Part shown: positions 17,798 to 26,266 of the stretch, in pieces
How the letters are laid out: each line of letters starts with the position of its first letter
How positions within the stretch are numbered: position 1 is the stretch's first letter
Assembly: GCF_003026455.1 (NCBI RefSeq)
Contig: NZ_PYMB01000005.1
Coordinates: 166,669 to 230,668, forward strand
Reading direction: 5' to 3'
Length of the DNA stretch: 64,000 nt
DNA from: Photobacterium rosenbergii
Lineage (GTDB): Bacteria > Pseudomonadota > Gammaproteobacteria > Enterobacterales > Vibrionaceae
Notes under the pieces: model-generated
Databases searched by the model: none
What the model was told of the DNA's origin: nothing
What the model saw: only the letters and a program-made list of their open reading frames with translations
Position numbers and translations under genes: made by a program

Positions 17798-18322
17798 GTT
17801 TACCTCATTATTGTTGTGTAGTTTCTTCCAAACCTGCCCCTAAATTCCGTCATAGAGCCAGACTCAATCAAAACGTTTCAGCGTTACTATTAAATAAATC
17901 AATAAAATTAACGCGTACAACAATTATTCATAACAACAAGAAACCTTCCAAGGTAAACGATTAATTTAAATGAATTAAAGCAAAAATCTGCGAGTATCAT
18001 CCCAAAAACACACCATGGGTATACTTATCGATAATTTTGCAAAACACGCCAGTCTAATCGAATGAATCCTGACATTTTTGGCCAGAGGTCGCAAAAAACA
18101 ATAGAAACGTTTTTGTCATGCAGTGACGTGATGTTTGTTCCGTAATTTTGAAAACAGCAATATGTATCACAATTGCTCCAGCATACCCCTTTCGGGGATC
18201 TATACTGAACACTTAATATCTTGAATACCTTTGCATTACTTTGTTACATATTCAGCGCAACGACAGCAAGATAGCGTATAACAGCGGGGCAAAGGACAAG
18301 ATTACATCTGCATCGGCTCCCT
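17798..18322. promoter_or_regulatory. 525-base divergent promoter region with two AAACGTTT palindromes
   Basis: This AT-rich region separates the leftward sulfatase gene and the rightward DUF3187 gene. The 8-bp palindrome AAACGTTT occurs at 17871-17878 and 18105-18112, in contexts AAAACGTTTC and GAAACGTTTT, which resemble LacI-family operator cores. No LacI gene is adjacent, so the assignment is weak. No small gene was seen. Confidence 0.3.
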
Positions 18323-19321
18323 ATGGATAAAAACGATAAGCAACATTCGGCATTTATTGCCCTGACTCTCACCCTTACTGTGAATAGCTTCTCTGGTGAT
18401 GCCCAAGCCAGTGACCAGCAGCGCTTTGCCGATTATGGCCCACTGAAAACCTATGCCCAGTCGCCCATGCAATCGAATGCGTTAACACCGTTGGTCAGAA
18501 CGGGGTTTAGTCATGCTCCTGACACTGTCGAGCTATACGCTACAGGAACGATTGCCAGTGTCTGGGCCCATACCGATGACTACAGCGCCGATTATTACCA
18601 AAATGACCTTTCAATTGGTGGCTTTTGGCAGTTAAACAACCAATGGGCTTTGGAGCTTGATTACACTTGGCGTTTCGCCGCCAACAACCGGTTAGATACC
18701 CTGACCAAGGCTTTCCACGACTGGTTCGGGATCGGCCAAAATGGCCGTGATGAAGTGGATGACCACTCCTTTGATATCTCGGTACCGCAGTACGGTGTGG
18801 AGATCCATGACTTCGAGGGTGAAACCATCAGCAATGCTTTCTCTCTCTATTCCAGCTACCAAATCGTAGAGAACAAGCACCATGGCTTATCCGTTGGCGG
18901 CTCACTGTATTTCAACTATGTCGGTAGCGGACCTTTCAAAACCAGCAACTTCGAACAAGCCCTGCAACTTAATTACAGCTACCGAACCGCAAAGCACAGT
19001 ATTTACACTTTGCTTGGCGTTTCCTACCGCCATAATGACGAAGTGCTGGCCCAGATCAAATACAACAGGTTCGCTTTTGCCACTGGCGTGAGTTACCAGT
19101 ACCAAATCACACCCAAGCACCGCTTCCTTACCGAAGTGCATGTGTACGAAGGAGCCAGCGACGCAACTTCGGATTTGGGCGAACCGTCCACCGAGTTTTT
19201 GTTAGGCTACCGTTATCACACCAAGCGCGGCGCGTTGGAGTTGTCGATGATCGAAAATGTGTTCAACATGGATAACAGTACCGACATTGCCTTTACTGTC
19301 GGCTACCGTCATCGCATGTAG
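18323..19321 (+). CDS. DUF3187 family outer-membrane protein
   Basis: A 332-residue protein with an N-terminal export signal ending near DAQA-SDQQ. It has alternating amphipathic strands typical of an outer-membrane beta-barrel through to the C-terminal aromatic/basic end GYRHRM. Segments such as ALELDYTWRF, HGLSVGGSLYFNY, AFATGVSYQY and TEFLLGYRYH are barrel strands. It resembles DUF3187, an uncharacterised barrel family common in Vibrionaceae. It is divergent from the sulfatase gene, which could make it part of a glycan-uptake function, but that is only a positional argument. The ATG at 18323 has no strong Shine-Dalgarno. Confidence 0.65.
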   Translation: MDKNDKQHSAFIALTLTLTVNSFSGDAQASDQQRFADYGPLKTYAQSPMQSNALTPLVRTGFSHAPDTVELYATGTIASVWAHTDDYSADYYQNDLSIGGFWQLNNQWALELDYTWRFAANNRLDTLTKAFHDWFGIGQNGRDEVDDHSFDISVPQYGVEIHDFEGETISNAFSLYSSYQIVENKHHGLSVGGSLYFNYVGSGPFKTSNFEQALQLNYSYRTAKHSIYTLLGVSYRHNDEVLAQIKYNRFAFATGVSYQYQITPKHRFLTEVHVYEGASDATSDLGEPSTEFLLGYRYHTKRGALELSMIENVFNMDNSTDIAFTVGYRHRM

Positions 19322-19478
19322 CCAGCACTATCAATTTACATTGTAAATATATCCGACAAGCTGTTCGTTATTTACTCTATTAGCATTAGGATACAAAAAA
19401 TAAAAAACACTGTATTGAAGAACATAGCTTTTCCACCTACCATAGCGGCCATCTTTCTTGGCCAGTGAAAACAGACCT

Positions 19479-19934
19479 GTGAAAAATATCGCCCTGCTAA
19501 TCTGTACCGCCTTACTTTCTGCCTGTTCATACAATGCAGCACCCGTTGTTGGTTCCCATGACAAAACCCAGCTCGAGTATGAACAAGACTTGGCAGAGTG
19601 CCGCCAGAAAACGCAAGAAGTAGATAAAGGTGAAGCCGTTCGAACCAGTGCTACCAATATGGCACTGATCGGTACTGCCGCAGGTGCGCTTGGCGGCTTG
19701 CTGACGGATGATGTCGGTATGGGCGAGAGCATGGTGTGGGGCCTTGCGCTTGGTGCCGGTACCGGGGCGGCAGTTGGCTCGGTCAAAGCGACCCAGACCC
19801 AGTCTTTGGTATTGCGCCGCTGCATGGAGCTCAAGGGCTATGAAATCCTTGATGCCGAAGTAGATGATTTAGCCAAGGTCGAGCTTGAATCCGAACCAGA
19901 GGCAAGCATCGAACAACAACTCGCTTCAAACTAA
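19479..19934 (+). CDS. glycine-zipper lipoprotein
   Basis: About 151 residues from a GTG start, giving MKNIALLICTALLSACSYN, a clean lipoprotein signal with lipobox LSAC. A TTG seven codons upstream would also keep the frame. The middle ALIGTAAGALGGLLTDDVGMGESMVWG with LALGAGTGAAVGS following (spread over about residues 62-105) is a glycine-zipper membrane-associated pair of helices. The C-terminus is acidic (DDLAKVELESEPE) and likely disordered. Such lipoproteins are envelope-associated with unknown roles. It stands between the DUF3187 gene and a convergent LysR gene. Confidence 0.65.
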   Translation: MKNIALLICTALLSACSYNAAPVVGSHDKTQLEYEQDLAECRQKTQEVDKGEAVRTSATNMALIGTAAGALGGLLTDDVGMGESMVWGLALGAGTGAAVGSVKATQTQSLVLRRCMELKGYEILDAEVDDLAKVELESEPEASIEQQLASN

Positions 19935-19995
19935 TTCAGGTTCGATTTAACACACGGATCTCGTTCTAATACATGGTTAACTTCCCTGCATCGGA

Positions 19996-20931
19996 CTAGC
20001 GCGGCTCTGTGCTAGTCGCTGTGCTCGGGGATTGCTTTTTCACCCTCAGCTCAAACTGCTCGACCAAAAAGTCCACCAGCACCCGCAACCTTTTGGGCAT
20101 CAATTTTCGCTGGGGATAGACCAAGCTAACAGGTACCAACGGCATATCCCATTGCGGTAACAGTTGAATCAGCGTGCCTGAGGCAAAGTGTTCACGGCAA
20201 ATAAACTCGGGTAGCACGGCTATACCTAGCCCATCCAAGCACGCCGATAGAGAAGCGGTGATGGTGTTGACCTTCAACCGGTAAGGCAAATCAATACTGA
20301 CCTCCCCCCCTTCATGCATCAGGTGCCAATTAGGCATTTTCACTGCCTTGTTGTGGATCTTGATTTGATGATGCGGCGACTTGAGATCTTCAGGACTAGT
20401 GATCATGCCGTATTGCTCAAGGTATTCCGGACTGGCGGCTAGTACCCGGCGGGATTCAGTGAGTTTTCTAGACACCAGGCTGGAATCACCTAGCTCACCT
20501 ACTTGGGCATAAAGGTCGATCCCTTCACCAATGATATCCACTTCCCGGTTGGTCATTTCAACATGTAGCGAGACATGCGGATATTGTTTCAAAAAGGCAT
20601 TGAGAAAGCCGCCCATCACTTGATGGCCCAATTCCACTGGCATCACCACATATAGCCTGCCACGGATCAAATCCTGATTAGCACTGACTTCTAGTTCGGC
20701 TTGACCCATGATTTCGAGCATCTGTACACAAGACTGATAAAAGGCTTCCCCTTCCGGCGTCAGGATCAAACTTCGGGTCGAACGCGTGATCAAGCGCACA
20801 CCTAAGTGTTCTTCCAACTCGGCAACTTTTCGGCTGACCGTCGACTTGGTCATATCCAGGGCGTCAGCAGCTTGGGTAAAACTACCACAATCAACAACTT
20901 GTGAAAAAATCGCTACCGAATTCAAGTCCAT
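19996..20931 (-). CDS. LysR-family transcriptional regulator
   Basis: About 311 residues starting at MDLNSVAIFSQVV (ATG at 20931; the frame also permits a TTG six codons upstream). The N-terminal wHTH is textbook: SFTQAADALDMTKSTVSRKVAELEEHLG split over residues about 16-43, then RLITRSTRSLILTPEG. A type-2 periplasmic-binding-like effector domain follows. It is divergent from the EmrAB-like efflux operon and probably regulates it; the intervening 137 bases contain AGTGTTTC (20972-20979) and its inverse GAAACACT (21024-21031). It belongs to the AaeR/CrgA-like group by appearance. The inducer is unknown. Confidence 0.85.
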   Translation of the reverse strand: MDLNSVAIFSQVVDCGSFTQAADALDMTKSTVSRKVAELEEHLGVRLITRSTRSLILTPEGEAFYQSCVQMLEIMGQAELEVSANQDLIRGRLYVVMPVELGHQVMGGFLNAFLKQYPHVSLHVEMTNREVDIIGEGIDLYAQVGELGDSSLVSRKLTESRRVLAASPEYLEQYGMITSPEDLKSPHHQIKIHNKAVKMPNWHLMHEGGEVSIDLPYRLKVNTITASLSACLDGLGIAVLPEFICREHFASGTLIQLLPQWDMPLVPVSLVYPQRKLMPKRLRVLVDFLVEQFELRVKKQSPSTATSTEPR

Positions 20932-21068
20932 CACAGCCCAGCCTTTCAACCATTAGTAAGATTTGTGCAACAGTGTTTCCCTTTTTTCTTATCTTATCAA
21001 CCAATCGAGATCATTTACAATTTGAAACACTTTCCGAAGACCAATTCTTATAAGACATAGAGGGTAAA
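20932..21068. promoter_or_regulatory. divergent LysR/efflux promoter with distant inverted repeat
   Basis: AGTGTTTC at 20972-20979 and GAAACACT at 21024-21031 form an exact 8-bp inverted pair 44 bases apart. This arrangement would suit a LysR tetramer binding at two sites. It is a candidate only. Confidence 0.35.
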
Positions 21069-22169
21069 ATGGCCGATCATCCCCAAGCGCCTGCAGCAGC
21101 CGATTGTAACCAATCACCAACCGCACCTGCGGCACTTCCCAAGCGAAACAAGAAAAAAGCACCGCTAATCGCTACCTTGATCATGCTTTCGCTTGGCGCA
21201 CTCGGCGGCGGCTACTGGTTTGGCTATGGCCAGTACTTCGAGTCAACTGACAACGCCTACCTACAAGGCGATATCACCAATATCAGCCCCAAAGTCGGCG
21301 GCTACATCACCGAGTCTTTTGTTTCCGATAACCAGCAAGTCAAAGCAGGGGATCTACTTGCTAAAATTGATGACCGTGACTTCGAAGCAGCATGGGATCA
21401 AGCCAAGGCGAATTTAGCCGTTAGCCAAGCCGCTATCGACAACCTCCATGCCCAAGAGCAATTGCAAAAGACCCAGATCCGTCAGGTCGAAAGCCAAATT
21501 GCCTCAGCAAAGGCCGAGTATGACCGCGCCAAGCAACAAGTCGCCCGCACCCGCAGCCTGCTCAAACGTAACTACTCTTCGCAGGATGAACTCGATAGCA
21601 TGACCTCGCACCAGAAGGTGACGGCTGCCCAACTCGAAGAAGCTAACGCTAGCTTTCAAGGTGCCAAAGATCAGCTTGTGGTGATCGCCAGCCAAATCAA
21701 ACAGGCCGAAGCCGCAGTCACCGAAGCGCAGGCGCAACTAGAACAGGCCGAACTCAACCTTGCCTACACCAATATCTATGCGCCTGTTGACGGTATAGTG
21801 GGTAAACGCAGCCTTCGTGTTGGCTTATATGTCCAACCGGGTATGCCATTGATGAGCTTAGTGCCAACCTCCAATGTATGGATTGAAGCCAACTTCAAAG
21901 AAACCCAGCTAAGCGGGATCCACAAGGGCCAAAACGTCACAGTAGAACTGGATGCTTTCCCCAACCAGCCATTACAAGGCGTAGTCGATAGCTTCTCACC
22001 AGCAACGGGAGCGAAATTCGCCCTTTTACCGCCTGAAAACGCGACCGGCAACTTCACCAAGATTGTCCAGCGGGTACCAGTGAAAATTACCATTCCTGAT
22101 CCGAAGGCCCTCAAAGGCCGCCTGATCCCCGGCCTATCGGTGGTAGCGACGGTTGATACACGGGGCTAA
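21069..22169 (+). CDS. HlyD/EmrA-family membrane fusion protein
   Basis: A 366-residue periplasmic adaptor. A basic N-terminal tail (KRNKKKAP) precedes one transmembrane helix at about residues 36-55 (LIATLIMLSLGALGGGYWFG). The lipoyl half TDNAYLQGDITNISPKVGGYI follows, then a long coiled coil (about residues 105-220, rich in Gln, Ala and Lys), and the second lipoyl/beta-barrel part TNIYAPVDGIVGKRSLRVGLYVQPG. It connects the inner-membrane pump to an outer-membrane channel. The start has AGAGGG four bases upstream. The pump gene begins three bases after its stop, so they are translationally coupled. Confidence 0.9.
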   Translation: MADHPQAPAAADCNQSPTAPAALPKRNKKKAPLIATLIMLSLGALGGGYWFGYGQYFESTDNAYLQGDITNISPKVGGYITESFVSDNQQVKAGDLLAKIDDRDFEAAWDQAKANLAVSQAAIDNLHAQEQLQKTQIRQVESQIASAKAEYDRAKQQVARTRSLLKRNYSSQDELDSMTSHQKVTAAQLEEANASFQGAKDQLVVIASQIKQAEAAVTEAQAQLEQAELNLAYTNIYAPVDGIVGKRSLRVGLYVQPGMPLMSLVPTSNVWIEANFKETQLSGIHKGQNVTVELDAFPNQPLQGVVDSFSPATGAKFALLPPENATGNFTKIVQRVPVKITIPDPKALKGRLIPGLSVVATVDTRG

Positions 22170-22172
22170 GTC

Positions 22173-23744
22173 ATGGGTGCAGTTATCACAACCAACCAAC
22201 AGCAGCAGACTCCAGCTGTTGAAAGCGAGGCGCTCCATGTGCCCCGCCGCCACTGGATCGCCTTGTTCGGCGGCCTAATTGGCGCGTTCATGGCGATCTT
22301 GGATATTCAGATCACCAACTCGTCTCTCAAAGATATTCAGGGGGCACTGTCTGCCACACTGGATGAGAGTTCGTGGATCTCCACCTCCTATTTGGTGGCA
22401 GAGATGATCGCGATACCACTCAGCGGCTGGCTGTCGAAAGCACTCGGCAAACGCCGCTACCTGACTTGGACCACGGCGATTTTCACCTTGTCATCCTTCT
22501 TATGTTCGCTTTCTTGGAACATGAGTTCGATGATTGTCTTCCGTGCCATGCAGGGCTTTAGTGGCGGTGCCCTGATCCCCTTGGCTTTCTCGCTGGTTAT
22601 TCAGCTATTGCCAATTCAGAAGCGTGCAGTCGGGATGGCACTGTTCGGTGTTACGGCCACGTTTGCCCCGTCCATCGGACCGACGTTCGGTGGCTGGCTG
22701 ACCGAAAACCTGTCTTGGCATTACATTTTCTATATCAACATCCCGCCGGCGATTTTGGTCATTTCCATGATCCGCTACGGCCTCGATGACGAACCGTTAA
22801 ACCTCGGCACCTTGCTCAAAGCCGACTGGTTCGGGATTGTCACCATGGCACTCGGGTTGGGTTGTCTGGAAGTGGTATTGGAAGAGGGTAACCGTGAAGA
22901 GTGGTTCAGCTCGAGCTTTATTGTCACCCTAGCGATTATCTCGGGTGTCAGCCTGGTGTACTTCATCATCAATGAACTGCAACACGACAGACCGCTGGTC
23001 AACCTGCGGCTATTGCGCGAAAGGCAGTTTGCCATGTCATGCCTGGCCTATCTGATCCTCGGTATGGCACTGCTGGGCTCTATCTATGTCCTGCCGCTGT
23101 ACCTGACCCAGATCCAGCGCTACAACGCGATGGAGATCGGTGAAGTGCTGATGTGGATGGGCTTCCCGCAACTATTGCTGTTCCCCATCGTGCCCAAGCT
23201 GGTCCAGTTCATCAAACCTAAGTACTTGGTGACATTTGGCTTTACCATGTTTGGCCTGAGCTGCTACGTCAACACCCATATGACGGTGGATTTCGGCGGC
23301 CAGCAACTTATCCTCTCTATGGTGCTTCGTGCTATCGGGAGTCCGTTTATCATGGTGCCATTGTCACTGGTGGCAATGAAGCACATCAGCAAAGCAGACA
23401 CACCGGATGCATCGACCCTGACCAATGTCATGCGTAACCTCGGCGGGGCATTCAGTATCGCGATTATCGCCACATTGCTCGACAACAAAACCCGGGAGCA
23501 CCTCGGGCACATCAAAGAATCGCTGCCGAGTGTCAGCACCAATGGCTGGCAGCAGTTGCTGCAACAGAGTGATTTCTTCATCAAGGCAGGTAGCGATGCC
23601 AGCACCGCGATGCAGCAGGCCCAGGCTACCCTGCTAACGACCATGCAGCGCGACGCCGCCATCATGGCCTACAACGATGTGTTCCTGATGATGACCGCCT
23701 TCCTGGCTTTCGCTGCGGTGCTGATTATGTGCATGGATGATTAA
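22173..23744 (+). CDS. DHA2-family MFS drug efflux pump (EmrB-like)
   Basis: A 523-residue inner-membrane transporter with about 14 helices. The first helix carries LFGGLIGAFMAILDIQITNSSL, with the DxQ(I)TNSSL motif of DHA2 proteins. The motif-A region is GWLSKALGKRRYL and the motif-C region is GALFGVT-like (ALFGVTATFAPSIGPTFGGWL) around residues 160-180. It should act as a proton-coupled exporter of hydrophobic toxic compounds together with the upstream EmrA-like adaptor. No outer-membrane TolC-type gene is adjacent, so the chromosomal TolC is presumably used. Regulation by the divergent LysR protein is likely. Confidence 0.9.
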   Translation: MGAVITTNQQQQTPAVESEALHVPRRHWIALFGGLIGAFMAILDIQITNSSLKDIQGALSATLDESSWISTSYLVAEMIAIPLSGWLSKALGKRRYLTWTTAIFTLSSFLCSLSWNMSSMIVFRAMQGFSGGALIPLAFSLVIQLLPIQKRAVGMALFGVTATFAPSIGPTFGGWLTENLSWHYIFYINIPPAILVISMIRYGLDDEPLNLGTLLKADWFGIVTMALGLGCLEVVLEEGNREEWFSSSFIVTLAIISGVSLVYFIINELQHDRPLVNLRLLRERQFAMSCLAYLILGMALLGSIYVLPLYLTQIQRYNAMEIGEVLMWMGFPQLLLFPIVPKLVQFIKPKYLVTFGFTMFGLSCYVNTHMTVDFGGQQLILSMVLRAIGSPFIMVPLSLVAMKHISKADTPDASTLTNVMRNLGGAFSIAIIATLLDNKTREHLGHIKESLPSVSTNGWQQLLQQSDFFIKAGSDASTAMQQAQATLLTTMQRDAAIMAYNDVFLMMTAFLAFAAVLIMCMDD

Positions 23745-23809
23745 GAAGAACTCCAGCTTTGCAAGCGATCAGATGGTCAGACAACCTATCGGGAATGATT
23801 TCAAAACCT

Positions 23810-23829
23810 ACCCGCCATGGACGGCGGGT
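23810..23829 (+). other. intergenic hairpin after the efflux operon
   Basis: ACCCGCC / GGCGGGT, a perfect 7-bp stem with loop ATGGAC. It lies 66 bases after the pump stop, with no T-run. It may be a weak terminator between the convergent pump and RpiR genes. Confidence 0.35.
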
Positions 23830-23917
23830 TGGAGTTACATGGATGTACTCGCACGTTTTTGAAATTATTTCCGGTTGGTTGGCAAAACAGCAGGTGGACT
23901 AACAATTTTACGCCTAT

Positions 23918-24562
23918 CTACGTCAGCAACTGCTCACCCAATTTATCCACCACCTCGAGTATATGTAGCTGGCTCTCGCGACTGTACAGCGAGATCCCAT
24001 CTATCTGCTCTTCCAGATTCACATTGAGATGGCTAATTTGGCTCAAGGTCGAGCCTCGCAGGCTAATCGAGAAAACCTTCATACCTTTGCGCTTAGCGTT
24101 GTGGGCCATGTCCACCACCGCGTTGGTTTCCCCCGACTTGCTGATCAATACCAAGATACCCGCGTTAGCCATGGTGAGCTGGTGAATATCGGTGATCACC
24201 AAATGGGGAATATTGGCGAGGGACAAGAAACGCGACAAGTAATTTACACTGACAATAGATGCACCGCGGGAGTAGAGGTAGACCACATTGGTGGCCTTGA
24301 GGCCGGATGCCAGCTTGGCAATGACGGCTTGATCTTGCCCTTCGTCTTCTGCTGACGAACGCTGGCGGGCCAAGTCTGCCGCTAGCTTGTAGCGCAACTC
24401 GGTATAGCTAGCATAGCCCATCTTCTTGCACACCCGGTTGACCGAAGTGGTGGTGGTCAACGCCTTGGCTGCTATCTCCTTGGCCGAGATCTCGCCCAAT
24501 TGCTTGGCGTGGCTAATAATAAATTCATAGATAATGCGTTCGGTCCCACGGAAGGTATTCAT
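23918..24562 (-). CDS. MurR/RpiR-family transcriptional regulator
   Basis: A 214-residue regulator, shorter than the usual 270-290. The N-terminal HTH_6 domain (about 1-75) includes EISAKEIAAKALTTTTSVNR and MGYASYTELRYKLAADLA. A SIS phosphosugar-binding domain (about 80-205) contains VVYLYSRGASIVSVNYLSRFL and the SKSGET loop that holds the phosphate of a sugar phosphate. It is divergent from the PTS/GH38/GH13 operon and most likely senses a phosphorylated intermediate of that pathway. A palindrome at 24611-24626 in the shared promoter is a candidate operator. The linker between domains is short, which accounts for the reduced length. Confidence 0.85.
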   Translation of the reverse strand: MNTFRGTERIIYEFIISHAKQLGEISAKEIAAKALTTTTSVNRVCKKMGYASYTELRYKLAADLARQRSSAEDEGQDQAVIAKLASGLKATNVVYLYSRGASIVSVNYLSRFLSLANIPHLVITDIHQLTMANAGILVLISKSGETNAVVDMAHNAKRKGMKVFSISLRGSTLSQISHLNVNLEEQIDGISLYSRESQLHILEVVDKLGEQLLT

Positions 24563-24610
24563 GTAATTGATGTCATCACGTCATTGGATGGGCGTATTTA
24601 ATCGCGAACA

Positions 24611-24639
24611 ACGGATGAAAATCCGTGAGTAAGCTCTCA
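24611..24639. promoter_or_regulatory. palindrome and weak CRP-like site in the RpiR/PTS divergent promoter
   Basis: ACGGAT (24611-24616) and ATCCGT (24621-24626) are exact inverted arms around GAAA, a candidate RpiR operator. Overlapping it, CGTGA-N6-TCTCA at 24624-24639 matches 8 of 10 bases of the CRP consensus halves. Both are unproven. Confidence 0.4.
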
Positions 24640-24736
24640 AAAGTATCGTCATACGCACCTTGTACCAAGAAACCATAACGCTTGCCGATCGCCGCTTTTT
24701 ATACTGTCCACAGTTTAGAACAATGGATATGAAACC

Positions 24737-26146
24737 ATGGCGAAGAAAAAACTGGTCGCAGTAACGGCTTGCCCTACAGGTATCGCCCATACGTTTATGG
24801 CGGCAAAGAAGATTCAGAGCTGGGCTGAGAAGCAAGGCTATGAAGTCAAAGTAGAAACACAGGGCAGTGACGGGGTCAAAAACAAACTGACCGCCCACGA
24901 CATTGCCAGTGCCGATGCTGTTGTACTGGCTGTCGACGTACCGATTATGGATATGGACCGCTTTGACAATGCCAACCCGCTGCAGGTGCGAACTCAAGAA
25001 TTGATCAAGCACGTCGATGTCCTGCTGCCGGAAGCCATGAAAAGGGAGAAAGACAAATCTGATTCCGGCACCGTCCTGCCAATCCAGGAAAAACGCTCTG
25101 CCTACCAGGTGTTCATCGGCCACATCATGACCGGCATCAGCTACATGCTGCCGGTCGTCGTGCTCGGTGGTCTATTGATGGCCGTCGCCAAGATCACCGG
25201 TGAGTTCGTTGATATCTCCGGTACCCCGGTCGAAACTTTAGACCGCCTTGGTTTCATGACCATCAAGTTCATGTACCCAATCTTCGCCGCCTATCTCGCC
25301 TACTCCATTGCCGGCAAGCCCGCGCTGGTTCCAGCCTTTATCGGCGGGGTGATGAGCGACGAGGTCTACAAACGCTTCTTCGGTATCGAAGTATGGGCGC
25401 CTTCGGGCTTCTTCGGTGCCATTGCCATCGGTTTCTTGATTGGTTATCTGGTCCGCTACCTCAACGACACCATCAAGGTGAAGTCCGAACTGACAACCTT
25501 GAAAACCATGCTGCTGGTACCGCTGATCAGCGGTGTCGTGATGGTGCTGACCATGGAGTACGTGATCAACCCGTTCTTCGGTGCAGTCAACATGGCGATG
25601 GTCAAGCTGTTCACCGAGGCTGGTGACGCAGGCCGTGGCATTTACTCGATGGTGATTGCTGCCGGTACCGCCTTTGACCTAGGTGGCCCTATTAACAAAG
25701 CGGCTGGCTCGGTTGCCCTTGGCCTTAACGGCATGGGGGAAAACTTCGACCTGATTGCCCGCGAGCTCGGTATCGTGATTCCACCTATCGGTGTCGGTAT
25801 TGCGGCCCTGCTTGATGGCAAGTTCCGCCCACGCGTATTTAGCCGCGAAGAGCAAACCGTCGGCAAGACCTCGTTGATGCTCGGCCTAATCGGTATCTCG
25901 GAAGGGGCTATCCCGTTCATTCTGAAAAACCCGAAAATGATCCCGATTATGATCCTCGGCTCGATTATCGGCACCCAACTGGCCGTCGTACTGAATGTAT
26001 GGCAAAGCCTGCCACTACCAGCGGTATGGGGTTGGTTCCTGTCCTCTGACCCGGTGAGCTACACCATCTCGGTCATTGCCGGATCAAGCTTTATCGCCAT
26101 TGCCTTGTTGCTTTGCACCAAACCACAGCCCAAAGGCGCTCACTAG
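24737..26146 (+). CDS. PTS fructose/mannosylglycerate-type EIIBC component
   Basis: A 469-residue fused EIIB-EIIC. EIIB (about 1-105) begins with VTACPTGIAHTFMAAKKIQ; Cys12 is the phosphocysteine. EIIC (about 130-465) has multiple membrane helices (YMLPVVVLGGLLMAVAKI, YPIFAAYLAYSIAGKPALVPAFIGG, FDLGGPINKAAGSVALGL, IGISEGAIPFILKNP). It imports and phosphorylates its substrate using an EIIA from elsewhere; the EIIA at 30690 is the obvious partner. It resembles the B and C parts of MngA, the E. coli 2-O-mannosylglycerate PTS. Downstream GH38 and GH13 genes suggest that the substrate contains mannosyl and glucosyl units. Confidence 0.88.
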   Translation: MAKKKLVAVTACPTGIAHTFMAAKKIQSWAEKQGYEVKVETQGSDGVKNKLTAHDIASADAVVLAVDVPIMDMDRFDNANPLQVRTQELIKHVDVLLPEAMKREKDKSDSGTVLPIQEKRSAYQVFIGHIMTGISYMLPVVVLGGLLMAVAKITGEFVDISGTPVETLDRLGFMTIKFMYPIFAAYLAYSIAGKPALVPAFIGGVMSDEVYKRFFGIEVWAPSGFFGAIAIGFLIGYLVRYLNDTIKVKSELTTLKTMLLVPLISGVVMVLTMEYVINPFFGAVNMAMVKLFTEAGDAGRGIYSMVIAAGTAFDLGGPINKAAGSVALGLNGMGENFDLIARELGIVIPPIGVGIAALLDGKFRPRVFSREEQTVGKTSLMLGLIGISEGAIPFILKNPKMIPIMILGSIIGTQLAVVLNVWQSLPLPAVWGWFLSSDPVSYTISVIAGSSFIAIALLLCTKPQPKGAH

Positions 26147-26209
26147 CCACAGAGCTAGTTAATAAAACCGTTACAGCAGGCTTCCTATACGGCGAGCTGC
26201 AAGAAATAT

Positions 26210-26231
26210 AGGGGTGGTGAACTCTACCCCT
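26210..26231 (+). other. hairpin between PTS EIIBC and GH38 genes
   Basis: AGGGGT / ACCCCT, a 6-bp stem followed by TTTCAT. It could reduce readthrough from the transporter gene to the enzymes, or protect the 3' end of a processed mRNA. Confidence 0.3.
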
Positions 26232-26266
26232 TTCATACCGAATTAAACCAAAGAAGAGAAGTCAGC

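Noticed and set aside
17871..18112. Two AAACGTTT palindromes as proof of LacI control of the sulfatase
   Set aside because: An 8-bp AT-rich palindrome can recur by chance and no LacI gene is adjacent; kept only as a weak note.
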